Below the pieces are notes generated by a model, which was not told the DNA's origin, did no database searches, and saw only the letters and a program-made list of their open reading frames with translations. This document shows, in pieces, positions 45,383 to 57,000 of a stretch of DNA of 64,000 bases. Every line of letters begins with the position of its first letter. The stretch's first letter is position 1. The stretch lies in contig OX419760.1 in the NCBI GenBank assembly GCA_948567375.1, forward strand, positions 52,266,001 through 52,330,000, given 5' to 3'. The translations under genes were made by a program, and so were the position numbers. Source of the DNA: Lunularia cruciata (taxonomy: Eukaryota > Streptophyta > Marchantiopsida > Lunulariales > Lunulariaceae).

Positions 45383-47508
45383 CTAATCCAATCTCTTAGA
45401 ATACTCACACGAAGACACCTGCACTCCTACCTCTATGACTTTAGACTTTGCATTTACATTCATCTCACTATAAAGTTTATCCAAGTCTGATCTAACAAGA
45501 TCTAGTTTGAGACTTACAATGTCTCGTATCTCCAACATCTTTTTGTCTACACAATCTCTCAAGCAAATTAGAAGATTGTTCAAGCTGACATCCTTTGCCT
45601 TTCTCTTCCTTGTCTCCTACACCAACTTCAATTTGTGCAGTCTTGCCTCCTCCAACTTAACCTTGGCATTTGTACTCAACATCACCTTCAATTGCACAAT
45701 GATTGCTCCTATTGAATCCGACTCCATCCTTAAAACTATTTTCTCCTTACTTCTCTTTACTTCCAACTCATTCTAGTACATTGTCAACTTGTCCTTAAAT
45801 TCTACCTTTAGTGCTTTCTTCTCTTCCATAAAATGGACTAGTTGAGTTTCTATACTTTTGATCAAACCCCACAATCTGTCTTTCTCCCAATGTTTAACAA
45901 TCAATTCTCGTTGCTAGGCTTGATCCTTCTCCGTTGCACTCTTTCTCAAACTCTCAAACTCTTGCTCCATTATTGCTATTATTTCCCGTGAGTGTATGAT
46001 TTCTAACCTCATAGAGCAACTTCACTCTTCATCTTCTCAAATGATGCCTTTTGCTCCCTCCACTCTTCATTGCGCTTCAAGGAGTTTGCCTACAAGGCAT
46101 CAAAACTCTACTTTTGAAGAACTAACTCAGCCTAAAGTTCTTTGGCTTCCTTCTCTCCTCAGGTTAGCTTACTCCTTAACTCTTACGTCTCTTCACTCAA
46201 GTACCTCACTACTTGCAGCTCATCCCTCACTTCAGGATGATCCTTCTTCAACTCCTCTTTCTTTCTCTGTAGCTGCACCGACAAAGGACAAACAATCTTT
46301 GATAGATATTTGACTCTGACATATCTTCCTTCATCATCTTCCCTATCTTTGTCTTTGGTCAGCACTTCTTTGGCTGGTGCTTTACCCCAAAGAAATGATC
46401 TTTGTACCTTCAAAGTTACTTTGTTTAAGCTTTTACCTTCCTCTTCAACTTGACTCGGCCCTACAGCTACAACTTGTGCACTTCTCTTTGATCTTGCTGC
46501 CCTTGCAAATGCCAAGGCAATCTCTTCTGCTCCTTCATCTTCTAACTTTATTGCAAGTAGCTCTAGGAAAGGCTCGTCTCTTTTTTCCATGCAATTGATT
46601 GCCTCGTGGAACTCCCATTCTTCTTCTCCAACAACCTCTTCCATCAATTGCTAAACTTTGAGTTTGCCCTCACTCTCTCTACTGGACTCCACACTCTACA
46701 AAGTGAACTCTTCTTTTGCTCCCAAGTCCTCACACTTTGGCTTGGCTTCTTCTTCTGATTCTTCCTCTAAAGACGGGTCCTTCATTACCACCATCTTTGG
46801 CTTCAGATTCAAACTTTTTGTCTTCTATGGTTGTATTGGCAGTATTCTTCCTTTGGGTCTACTTCTCTTTCTTGGCCTGGGGATATACATCAACACTATC
46901 TTCTCCTTTTTGTTCTTGAGGTAGTGTTCATCACCTTCACGGACCCGCTTGATGAAGTATTGCTCATCTCCATCCACTTCTTTTTGTAAATTGGGTTGAA
47001 AGTAGGACACCATCCTTCCTCTCTCCTCCAAGCTAAGTAAGTTTAATCCAAAGTAGAAGTGGGCTGCAAAGGGTACAAAGCAATGGAGCGGCATATCCAT
47101 TCTCCAATTGGTAATCATTTGACCTACTTCTTGGTTTAACCATTTTGCCCAATCTACCGCCACTCTTGCAAACATCTAGTGAAAGAACACCGCCTACTAC
47201 ATCATTACATAGGTAGTTCACTCTAGCTTAAACATGGCCATCATCATGTTGATAATCCTCCTTTGTATCAGATCCTTACAACTATCCACCTTGTAATTGT
47301 TCTTGGTGCAAGGTCTACTAAAAGAATTCTTCGCCTTGACAGTTTCTTCTGAAGAATCACACTTCCGATAGAAGGTGACTTCCCCTACTTCCCTTGCTTC
47401 TCTCCCCAAGACTAAACTCCAATCTTACTCAATCTATTGAGCCAAATTTCCTCTCTTCCCTTCTATCTTGGGACCGTCTTTGCAGTCACTGACAGTAATT
47501 TTCACCAT
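45383..47508 (-). pseudogene. Unknown coiled-coil ORF of the 3.75-kb element
   Basis: The frame starts MVKITVSDCKDGPKIEGKRG at 47508 and is readable in blocks: 47409-47218 (VGEVTFYRKCDSSEETVKAK, NYKVDSCKDLIQRRI), 47175-46825 (DWAKWLNQEVGQMITNWRMD, FVPFAAHFYFGL, then RPRKRSRPKGR, a possible nuclear localisation signal), 46647-46183 (Glu/Lys-rich, ALAFARAARSKRSAQ, KKEELKKDHPEVRDEL) and 45583-45383 (SLKLDLVRSDLDKLYSEMNV). The last third has heptad-like Leu/Lys/Glu patterns, so a long coiled coil is likely. Stops are few for neutral DNA. Family not recognised; a gag-like or transduced host protein are both possible. Confidence 0.55.
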
Positions 47509-48166
47509 GAACCCTAGAAAGCCTAAATTCCAATTTCATGCCAAAAAGGTGATGCCAAGTCTGCTCAAGAGTTTGATCCTTGCCACTACATCTAAGCAAC
47601 AAATTGCAAGACCACTCTCTGCATTCTACTTACTTCCCTTTGGGGCCATCATGTGCTTCCACACTCTCGGTCTCTAAATGATCAAATCCTCTAGGAAACT
47701 TGAGATTTTAACTCCTTTGAGACAACTATTGAGAGACATGGGATATCATCATGGCATTTCATAATTCCCTCAACAAAGTCTCAATCTTATAGTCTTTTGC
47801 TGATCGATCATTCTTTAGTCAATCTTCAAATTGACATGCCAATTTTGTGTTTGTTTTGTGTCATTCTCAATATCATCTTGATCTCTAGGTAGTCTCTTTC
47901 TTTACCCATACTTTCTTGATTGGCTAGACCCAAGAAAAAGTTGTAATAGGTTCCTTGGATTGGGTTGCACATTCCGATACAAAGTGCTTTGACTTTGGAT
48001 CCATACTTCCATCTATCCCAAGTCCTTCTAACTTTAACCCAAGGTCAACTTTGAATCTATGCCAAACACACAATACTTCTTGTTTCTTCCTCATTTAAAC
48101 TTCCTTTGGCTTTAACAATACACTTCTTCTTTAAAACTAGATAAAGACAAAAGTGTGGGTACCACA

Positions 48167-49366
48167 AGAAGTTCAAGAGTTTTTTTTTATCTTGTGAGAG
48201 TTGCCAATGCAACAATGTCAGCAATTAGAAACTAGGTGGACTACTTCAACCACTTCCCATCCCAACTACTTTATAGGAACATTTAATTCCTGACCTCATC
48301 ACATCCTTACCCAAAACGGATCAAGGTCATACCGCCATTATGGTGTTTGTCAATAAACTTAGCAATCAAATTCATTTGGCACCCATTGTGGATATTATGG
48401 ATACTCCCATGCTAGCCAAGATTTACTTGATATTATCTTCAAGCACCGTGGGATGCCAAGCGTTCTCATATTTGATCATGATTCTCAATTCATTGGTAAA
48501 TTTTGTAAGCACTCTTCAAGCTACTTGGCACCAAGATTGCTTTGTCTATCATCTTCAGATTGATGGGCAAACCAAATGTGCAAATTGCAACTTGGAGGAT
48601 TTGCTTTGTGCCTTTGTCAACATTTATCCTACCAATTGGGATGCTTGCTTTATGGCTATTGAGGTTGCCTATAATAAATCCAAACAAGCAAGTACTAGAT
48701 TTTGTCTCTTCTTACTTGATTTTGGCCAAGACCCACTTATTCTAGATTCCTTTCTTTCTCCCTTACCATCTCATGTTCCTCATAACTCCACCTTCTTGTC
48801 TACAATATCTAAATGCTTACAATAAGTCAAATCTCATCTCCTTGTTGCTCATGGCAAAAGAAATATGCTTATAAACATCATCCTAATCTCACCTTTAAAC
48901 TAGGTGATAAGGTCGTGTTTTCTTCTAATAAGCTGCACTCTCACTTGATACCCAAGTTTGTAAACGTACTCCCAATTGGATAGGTCTCTTTGATGTTACC
49001 CAAATCATTTCTCTTGTTGCTTATTGACTTGCCTTGCCTAATTACATGCAAATCCACCTTGTCTTTCATGTTTCAAAGTTGAAACCCTTTTTTTCTGATC
49101 TATCTTCCTTTTCCATTGTGTCCAACCTTCTCCTCCCCATCCTTATCAATGATCATGAGGAGTATGAATTTGATTGTATCCTTGCACATTGTAACATCCA
49201 ATGTGGCCATCAACAACACATTGAGTACAAAGTCCTATGGAAAGTGTATCCCCTTCATGATGCCAAATGGGAGCCTCTTTCTCATCTCCACAATGCACAA
49301 TTGGCCATCCAAGAGTTTGAAGATTCCATGGCAATGAGGACATCATCAACTAGTGTTGGAGGAATA
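48167..49366 (+). pseudogene. Outer family B element: integrase core and chromodomain
   Basis: It resumes with the H2C2 second half (SCESCQCNNVSN) and core. 48340-48825 is open for 161 codons: MVFVNKLSNQIHLAPIVDIM, LQIDGQTKCANCNLEDLLCA (the catalytic Glu of QTERxN is Lys) and DFGQDPLILDSF. 49034-49432 is open for 132 codons: VFHVSKLKPFFSDLSSF, then chromodomain NDHEEYEFDCILAH, YKVLWKVYPLHDAKWEPLSH and AIQEFEDSMA. Confidence 0.85.
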
Positions 49367-49762
49367 TGTAACAATATGAAGTTAATAGACAAGTTAGTAG
49401 AGGCTAATGAGTTAGCAAATAGACCAAGCTAGCCAAGTAGTCTAAAAATATTCTAGAAGTATCTAGGAAACTTCTTGGTACCTTTCAAATATTGAGTAAT
49501 GTTTATGCAAAGTAAGCAACTTGTGGAGAAAGCTTTTTAGAAAGCTTCTTTGAAAGCTTCATGACTAGCTTAGCTTGCATTCCAAGAAAGCAACTTCTAG
49601 TAAAAAGCTTTCTTGGGAACTTCCCAAGAGCCTTGTATGTCTTGTATAAATACCAAAACCCAAGCTCATGCTAGACATTTGGAGTTTCTCTCATTTGAGA
49701 GTCCCAATGTGATCTTCCACTCCGGTCTTCCATTTTTCTATTTCTCTCCTTGATCTTTTACA
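49367..49762 (+). repeat. Family B 3' LTR of the outer + element
   Basis: 396 bp, TGTAACAATATGAAG to GATCTTTTACA, with TATA box TGTATAAATACC near 49640. CAAAT follows at 49763-49767. Confidence 0.9.
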
Positions 49763-49767
49763 CAAAT

Positions 49768-50600
49768 GGACAAGTTATGCCATAAATTTAAGTGATAAAT
49801 TCCAATTATCAAAAGTATCATTAATCACATCCAAGCTTGGAGATACCATCAATATCCATTCTCAAATTCATATGCATTTGTATGTCTGGATTTGGATTCC
49901 ATTCTCATTTTTCACCTTTCTTCCAAAATTTAAAATTCTCCATGTACTACATTGATACGCTTTGATTATCATCACAAGCCAAACCTATTCTAGCATAAAG
50001 GATCTTGTTACACTCATGAGCTTTATACACTATAGCCAAACTGAAGAGGATCAACATGCAAGAAGCTTTTTAACGGCCCAATTTGCATTAGAGTCCTTCC
50101 TTAGGAGATCAATAAGTCTAATTGCACATCCAATGATATTAACAATATAAACAAAAGTTACAACAAAATAATGTTATCACTAAATAGTCAATGAGTGGTT
50201 ATTGATATAATTATGATTGCAGAGATAATTATTTACATATTTTAGCAAAGTAGCTTGAGTGTTGTAAATGCAATGATAATAATGTATTTGAAAAATAATT
50301 TAGGTATTATAAATGTCATAACAATGATATCTTAGTACACTAGCTTAAGGGTTATAAACTAGTTCAGGTGAGGTAAATGTCATAATAATCATACCTTAGT
50401 AAACTAGCTTAAATGTTATATATATTATGATAATGACACACTATTCTTTCAAAAGAATCGATTATTATATCAGATTATATTAGTGGTAGTTCAATCGAAA
50501 CATTCGAAATGAGAAGACTTTCTAAGTATATATTTATAGTATTCAATTAAATAGTACTCAAACATGATAAAATTCAAATTATACCAGTTATTCCTACCGC
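49768..50600. other. AT-rich spacer with dispersed and tandem repeats
   Basis: 50114-50260 matches 12526-12660. 50240-50440 holds about three degenerate copies of a unit with CTTAGTAAACTAGCTTAA and TGTTAT. No gene seen. Confidence 0.5.
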
Positions 50601-50855
50601 TATAGAATATAACCGACCAACGTACTCATTTCTTTTAAACTTGAGTTTCGGCAATAACCATATGCTGAGTTTAAGTACAGGGGTGTACACCTTCCTTTCG
50701 GAATTGCGGCGCGGGATGAAAGATCACGACGACGCAAAAGAAACAGGGAAGTGGTACCGAAACTGTTTACTTCAGCAGCACAGGACTGTAGTAGAGGGGA
50801 ACAGTGAAAGAGTCGTCCTTTTCGTTCGTCCCAGGACATTCATTCACTGGTCCCT

Positions 50856-50938
50856 GTGACCTGACCTGACCTGACGTGACCGGACCGATGAGGCAGTGGC
50901 CGCCCCTTTACCCAGCCAGCCAGCCAGCCAGCCGAGGC
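50856..50938. repeat. Short tandem repeats (CCTGA)n and (CCAG)n
   Basis: CCTGACCTGACCTGACGTGA at about 50860 and CCAGCCAGCCAGCCAGCCAG at about 50912. They lie upstream of the ARGOS-like ORF in GC-richer DNA. Confidence 0.9.
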
Positions 50939-50999
50939 GATCGAGGGATCGATCCTTGATTAGTTCCAGTTGTTGTCGTTAGAGTTGAATGGTTGATGA

Positions 51000-52179
51000 G
51001 GAGGTTCCAGATGGTGCCTTGTTGTTGTGGTTATTACATTGTACTTTGTCGATCAGAGATTAGCAGAGTGGTAGGCAGCAGGAGGACCAGTTCTGCGTGC
51101 GTTCCTGCTGCAGCAGTAGCAGATGGGATGGGATGGGATGGGATGGAATGGGGTTGAATGGAGATGGTGGTGATTATGGAAGGAGCTTCGCAGACGGCGG
51201 TGAGATTGAGGGAGGTGGGGCTAAGTGCATCGTCTTCTTCTTCTGTCGTTCTTCTAGCCAAGGCAGCGGGGGAGGTGAGGCGAAGGAAGGAGGCAGAGCA
51301 ATTGGGAGTAATTTTATATTGTTTAGTAACATAGTTTTGCCTTCCCACTTGGCCATGTTGTTGAGGCGCTGTTCGAGGTGACAAAAACTCTTTATACTCT
51401 TTCTTCTTTACTCTCTGATTCATTCGGCTGCTGAGAGCGAGAGAGAAAGGAGCTGCTACTGCTGCAGGCGCACTTTCCCGCACAGTAAGCGCTCTCGGAA
51501 CCGACCGACCCCAAAGAGAGAGGGAGAGGAGGAGGAGGGGGTGGCGGAGGGAGAACAGAGAGGAGAGAAGGCGGGGGAGGGGGAGGTTTTGTGCAGTAAG
51601 AAGTGAGAGCTTGCTGTTGGCGGGGTGGCTGGAGAGGGAGGGCGAGAAACAGGGTGTGTGCTTTACCGGGAGGAGGAGGAGCGAGAACACCATGCAAAGG
51701 GGAAGGATATCGGGTAGTGTAGTTCTTCTTTTCCTTCACGAGTGATAACTGAGGCGGAGGGAGGAAGGAAAGAAAAGAGAAGAGAATTCGGCTGTTTCTT
51801 GGCTGTGAGAGAGCGAGAGAAAGAGAGGAGCGGATCGGGGGCTGGTTGGTAAGAGCACGCGAGGAGGCGAGCTGGAGATGAATGGCTGGGGGAGAGCGGG
51901 AACTGGAGGCGTGGTGTGAGACGTGAGAATTGTCAGGTGCTTGGAGTGCAAGTCTATGGATTGGAGGAAGTCCAGTATAGGCCAGATCCACCAGTTGCGA
52001 CAGATTTTCACGTCCTTGAACCTGAGCTCTGAGCTGAGAAAAGAGTTTCTGTACTACTGGGGCTTGGGAATGCCGGGCTAGGTTCAGTTTGAGCTGGTGC
52101 TTTTGTAGCCTCCCTGCTCTAACCTTGAGAAGCCTTGATCAACAAACTTAAGGGTCAGAGGCAATTACAAAGATCTTTC
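51000..52179 (+). promoter_or_regulatory. Probable promoter and purine-rich 5' leader of the ARGOS-like gene
   Basis: This segment is GC-richer than its surroundings and, from 51390 to 51900, strongly GA-rich (GAGAGAGAAAGGAGCTGCTA, GAGAGCGAGAGAAAGAGAGG). Long open frames on the minus strand here are Pro/Ser/Leu-rich and come from this composition. Purine or CT tracts are common in plant core promoters and 5' UTRs. No certain TATA box or splice sites were found; a leader intron is possible. An in-frame stop at 52126-52128 means the downstream ATG is the start. Confidence 0.45.
51120..51150. repeat. Short tandem repeat (GGGAT)n
   Basis: GATGGGATGGGATGGGATGG followed by GATGGAATGGGG. Confidence 0.9.
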
Positions 52180-52380
52180 ATGGTTAGTTATTATACATGT
52201 GTGTCGGTGCTGCTATTAGTATGCCTCACAATAATGCTCTTGGTTCTTCCCCTGATTCTGCCGCCTTTACCGCCACCGCCTCCAATTCTCATGCTCTTAC
52301 CCGTCGTTATCTTCATCCTGCTCATGTTGATCGCCTTCGTGCCTTCGTCAGTTAACACGGTTGTGGTCTCCTATATCTAG
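52180..52380 (+). CDS. ORGAN SIZE RELATED (ARGOS/OSR)-like small membrane protein
   Basis: The ORF encodes 66 residues from the first in-frame ATG after a stop at 52126. It has two hydrophobic helices, about residues 6-27 (CVSVLLLVCLTIMLLVLPLI) and 36-53 (ILMLLPVVIFILLMLIAF), joined by the proline loop LILPPLPPPPP and closed by FVPSS. This helix-PPLPPPP-helix plan is the OSR domain of Arabidopsis ARGOS, ARL and OSR1, ER and plasma-membrane proteins that promote organ growth and dampen ethylene response. Those proteins usually have a longer polar N-terminus; this one starts almost at the first helix. It is intact, unlike everything around it. Family assignment rests on this motif; function is inferred from the family. 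Confidence 0.8.
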   Translation: MVSYYTCVSVLLLVCLTIMLLVLPLILPPLPPPPPILMLLPVVIFILLMLIAFVPSSVNTVVVSYI

Positions 52381-55260
52381 ATCATGGTACGATCTCATTA
52401 CCATACTGCCCAAGGTTTCTGTCTTGCGTTCACCGATTGCGTTTTTGTGTGAGTGATGTTGATCCCTTTAGCTTCGTACACGGGTTCTTGCCAAATTCAA
52501 GTCAGTGGCCATTCCGCCCGTAGAAATCGGTTGGACCAGTGGATGAGAATTCTGAAGTTGTAGACCTACAAGCATTCATAGCCTTTAGCCTCGACATGAA
52601 TTGGATAGTGTTTGTAGTTTAGCTTGTCCGATCTCGTCATCAGTTCATCAGTTTCTATACCCCCCCTCTAGCAACTCGGTCCATAATTCCTGGGAAGAAT
52701 TTGGTTGCACTGTCTGAAGTGGGTTAGTTGTAATGTCCGCCAGTGTTCCTGAAGTGATATTCGTGTGGCTCTGATTAAAAATATATGGAAAAAAGCAAAT
52801 GCGGTCTCGTTTGATAGTAAACCTACGAGAGAAAGCACTCTAACTTTTGCTCGGTATAATTCTTCTCTGTAGCACTCCCAGAGTTGCAACGGGTTACTTC
52901 AGGGACATCTTTAGAACCAAATGTGGAAGGAGCTTAGACAAATGCGTGTCTCATGAGTTCATGGCTTGACATATTCAACTCCGGAAGGTCAGTATTCTGA
53001 GAGTGCGTAAATTCAACGTTGATGGCAATGATAGTCACTACGAGGCCCTTTTCATCCTTAGAGAACATCATACACGTTCAATCATAACCTAGGCGAGCTG
53101 CCTTCAGTCCTCAGGACTTGTTCACATTTATTCTCTTGAAACACAGTCTATTGGACTGATTCATGGTTTACTCTTTAAAAATAAAGACCTTGGACCAACG
53201 AGGTACTCTTTCAGCAGAAAGGTAGTCACATTTTACTTCTCAGAGCACAACTCGAGAAGAGATTCCTTTCTTACCTGTTGGTTCGGATGGTGTCATAATT
53301 GAGAGATATATTTTTTTCCTGGGATGTAGCTTCAATTCATAATGGAAGAAATACTTACCTAATTTTGGGAAACGTAGTTCCCGGCATACATTAGTGTTTA
53401 TGTTATTTGTTTGTGTCAGTGATTGCGTAAGTCCATCAGGTCTTCCCAGTCCTCCTAAAATGTTAAATTCCATAATTAATTTGGATTCCATAGATGTAGA
53501 GCGCTCAAATCAAGGTGTATTGTGATGGTAAGGCATCAGGCATGAGTACAGGCTGGATCCAATTGGACAGGTGAAACATCGAAAACTGTGGCCGAACGAG
53601 AACTTCTTTGTAAAACGAAGAGCACATTGCAGACCTTTTGGATATTCATACACGTGTAAATCATTGGCCTGGGTATTCTACAAGAGTAAAGTGGATTTGC
53701 CAGGAACTATAGCGGTTAAACTTTTATTCCTGTAGAGTCCAGTGTATGCTTTCTACAGCCTTGATCGCATCATGCCTGACTCATTTTCAATTCTTTTCAG
53801 GTCGTCATAGTCCTCGTCCTTATCCTATGCACTCAGACTTTGACCTCTTTCCTTGCGGCTCAACGAAGGCACTTGCAAACGTATTGGCGATGTTGTTAGT
53901 CAAATGCCTATCATGAACAGTTATTTGTTGATCTAATGCCTGTATGTGTGTGGAATGTACCTAGTTTGCATATGTGGTCTATATCTCATGTGCTTTCCCA
54001 ATTCCAGTATGTTGGTAGCTCTCTGCAGAACTGTGGTTACTATTTAAAATATAGTAATTGGTGTCTAGAGCCTGTTACTTCTTTCGTTCCCTTCTACACA
54101 CAACTATATTCTCACTTCCTTAGCTTCAACCCTAAGGTATGGCAGGCAACTGTGGAGCTTTGGCTCTGTCCAAAAATAGTATCTGCTCGGAGGCAACACG
54201 AGCTGCCAACTTATGCTTTCTTTCAATCCTCTACCTTCAATGCCAGGTTCTAAGGCTGTGGTTGCCTGTGCCTCATGCAGAAATTTCATATTGGCATGAG
54301 AAACATCAACTGCTCTGGAGAAACATCAACTGTTCGGTCTGCCAGATTAGAGAAGTCTTGGTGCTGATTCATGACAAAGATTTATCAGCTCTTGCTCACA
54401 TTTAATGAGTGCCAACGATGATTTGAGTACCTAATACTCTTGATATATTAGTAGAAGAGCCCTGTACTTGGGAGCAAGACAGTAAAGAACACGACAAAGA
54501 CTTGTCTCCATTCTGTCTACCACGAATCAGTGTCTTTGCAAGGCACTGCGTATGCTCTGCTAAACAGCCAGATTCCTCTGTCTAGTTTCACAAGAAAGGA
54601 TATGATAGAATAGAAGCCTGAAAGCAGAGGAAAGAGATGGAACCGGAGCAACCCATGATTATCCTGTGCAGGCGATTTTCAACCATGCCACTTAACGTCT
54701 AAAGAATCTTGAGACTATCTAGGAACTCGATCATCATTGGATAAATGTCTGCACCTTGGACAGCTGGCGATGCAGAGTTAACCCCCACATACACAATGTG
54801 TGGGGATTTTTATGCCATCTCAGTCAGTGACACACAAGACATAGAAGCGCGTGGAGTGCGTAAGCGCAACGATTACTGCTTTTGCTGTCCGCAGCTTCCG
54901 TTCTAGCTGTCATGTTCCCCTGGCCGGGTTTTAATAAGATATATCCTCCACGCATGCTCGGTCCGAAGTGGGCATGCCGAACTATGAAACTATGACTATT
55001 CATTCATCATAGACTTTCTGTACGTTTGCGGCACAGTCGAATTTCACCTTCTAGATTCCATTATGCACAAAACCTTCTACCAGCAGACGCATCGTCATTT
55101 CTCGCTGGCAGGAGCATTTATGATGAGAAAGTCCTAGTACTCAATTGTTCAATATGAGCTTTCCCGTCTGGAGAATTGGACCATCCTCGGTCAGTTTCCT
55201 GATCGCCCATGTGCAGTCTAACTCGTCACTTTGAATCTGGTCTCTGCTAATTAAAATACC
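52381..55260. other. Low-copy DNA downstream of the ARGOS-like gene
   Basis: It should include the 3' UTR. Open frames on both strands are short and overlapping, and none shows a domain I know. No transposon signature seen. Confidence 0.4.
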
Positions 55261-57000
55261 GCTGTTTACTGAACGCACTTCGAAGCAGCAGAAACTTGCT
55301 TGCACTCGAGGATCGTCTGTGACCACCTCCCCCCTGTCATCTGAACCTCGATGAAATCAATTCCTCGTATTGTCAGGTGAAGAACGCTATGCGGAAAACA
55401 CAGTGGAGTGTTGGTGCGAAAGGCGGATGCGAAAACCAGCACAGTTGTCATGGTGCGAATGATTTGAACAACTACTTCATGACCTCCGGCTGATTCAGCC
55501 TTTCCGATGTCGTTCTCTTTACTGAAAACGGAGATCCCTATGTTGCCGTCATTACTTCCTAGCTGGCCATATATCTTTCGCCACAGGAACAAGTCAAGAG
55601 ACTTTCCAGGGGGAAGTACCTGCTTTTGTGACAGGTTGCTTATTCTTCTAGGTATGCTAATGAAGATCGCGACCCATTTCACGTGGGAATCTTCATATTC
55701 TCTCAGTTTTCTCGCTGTCCTGTGCACTCATCAGAACACTTTTTCCCTTTTGGCTTTCTACAATTTTCGACAATCCCTTTTCCGGCCACGATATGGAAGA
55801 TTCACGTTCTGCTCTTTCCTTTCTTCTATGCAGTTTTTCTGGAAAGCGTCACATGGAACGCTTCATGCTTTCACTATCATACCATATGAAATCCTATCTC
55901 CCAATTTCCATTTGTGCCTGGTTACAGAAGTCGATCCGGAACAAACCCCTCGTCCGATAAATCCCAACAGCTATAGTCACCAGCCTCCTGTGTAGATAGA
56001 TCAAACTAACGAGTCGGCAGGGTCATTCCCTCCGTTTTCGACCTTGCGAGAGTTTTCAGCACTTGTCATCAACATCACCACCGGAACTCCCAGCTGTCCG
56101 ACAGCAAGCAGGCTGTTGAAACACCGACCGATCCTGCAGGGAATGGTCAACTTTCTTCCGTTGCTCGACTTTAATCTCACAGGCACTCTAGTCAGGCTTC
56201 TCCAGACTGTATTGAGCAGTAAAAAGTAGACTCTCGGATCTCATCTTTTTGGTGGTCTTCCGAATCGAGACTAATATGAAGCGGGTTGAATTGGCCCCCT
56301 ACAGTGTACACCCGTGGAAACAGGCCAACATGGACAGACAACGATGGTTGAAAATTTTCTGGAACTTAATAGGTGCTTCGAGTAAGAGGCGACGGCGTCC
56401 GAGTGCGATCTTAGGTATTCTTCGACGAAATATGCTCTTGCCAGCCCGCGTCGCTGGATATGACAGTCACTTGGGTATTGATGGTGGAACTTGCGCAAAG
56501 ATCCTAGAAGCATTCCATCTCTTGCGCGGTCGCTGTCCAATCGCTGAGAAAGAGAGAAGCGGAGTAGCTCATGTGCCAAGGGTAGTTGATTCCCATATCC
56601 ATTCTCGCAGGTCGTCGAGGAGAGCATTACTGAAGTGCGAGTCCTCTCCCGTCTCACCATGATCATGGCAAATTATGGGCAAGACAGTTGGTCAACGAGA
56701 AGAAATTCGGGAGCTTCGATCAATTTCAGAATGGAAGACGTTGGAGTTCTTCTATTTTATTGGTCTGTCTCCAGATGATCGGGCTACAGTGCATGAGATT
56801 GTCCAGACATGAGAGCGCAAGACTTTGGGAAATCTGAGTTAGCGTAGATAAATTATGATACTATGCGAACTCTATTGATCTCCACAATTTCTCTGGTATG
56901 TTCAACATTGAATATACTTGAATAGCCCATACACTTGGTCGCCTTCTTCTGGACGTACAAGACTCTACTCCGACCCAACGGAGCCACTTCACTTATGAAG
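55261..57000. other. Low-copy DNA, possible remains of the receptor gene's 3' part
   Basis: Two overlapping open frames of about 160 codons lie on opposite strands (55266-55727 minus; 55507-55995 plus), and two more at 56249-56666. None has kinase motifs (no HRDLK or DFG) or another recognised domain. On the minus strand this is downstream of an LRR and a hydrophobic segment, where a kinase would be expected. Confidence 0.3.

Larger units (their letters stand above)
44417..48166 (-). mobile_element. 3,750-bp element with TGTG...CACA ends and 5-bp TSD, type unknown
   Basis: It begins TGTGACAACCTAGC and ends GTGTGGGTACCACA on the + strand. AGAAG flanks it at 44412-44416 and 48167-48171, and removing the element with one AGAAG restores the integrase reading frame of the host element (ATGGCATGAGAAG joined to TTCAAGAG). 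TG...CA ends and a 5-bp TSD point to an LTR-class integrase. By eye I find no terminal direct repeat between the first and last 350 bases and no RT, integrase or transposase. It carries one long minus-strand ORF remnant. It may be a LARD-like non-autonomous element or a new type. Confidence 0.8.

Noticed and set aside
46377-46924. + strand frames in the 3.75-kb element (73-88 codons)
   Set aside because: They are Leu/Ser/Phe-rich shadows of the Lys/Glu-rich ORF on the minus strand.
44417-48166. DNA transposon with terminal inverted repeats
   Set aside because: The ends share only TGTG and scattered bases as inverted repeats and no transposase is readable; 5-bp TSD and TG...CA fit LTR-type integration better.
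28374-49762. CRISPR-like array from repeated AAGCTTCT motifs
   Set aside because: The motifs are inverted repeats inside family B LTRs; spacing is irregular and the DNA is a plant nuclear genome.
51034-51991. Minus-strand frames of 219 and 199 codons, Pro/Ser/Leu-rich
   Set aside because: They arise from the GA-rich strand of a probable leader; composition is low-complexity and no domain is visible.
55266-55995. Overlapping frames of 153 and 162 codons on opposite strands
   Set aside because: Neither has a known domain, and mirror-image open frames in stop-poor DNA are expected by chance.
56249-56666. Possible kinase or malectin-like domain near the LRR fragment
   Set aside because: I looked for HRDLK, DFG and carbohydrate-binding patterns in all minus frames and found none.
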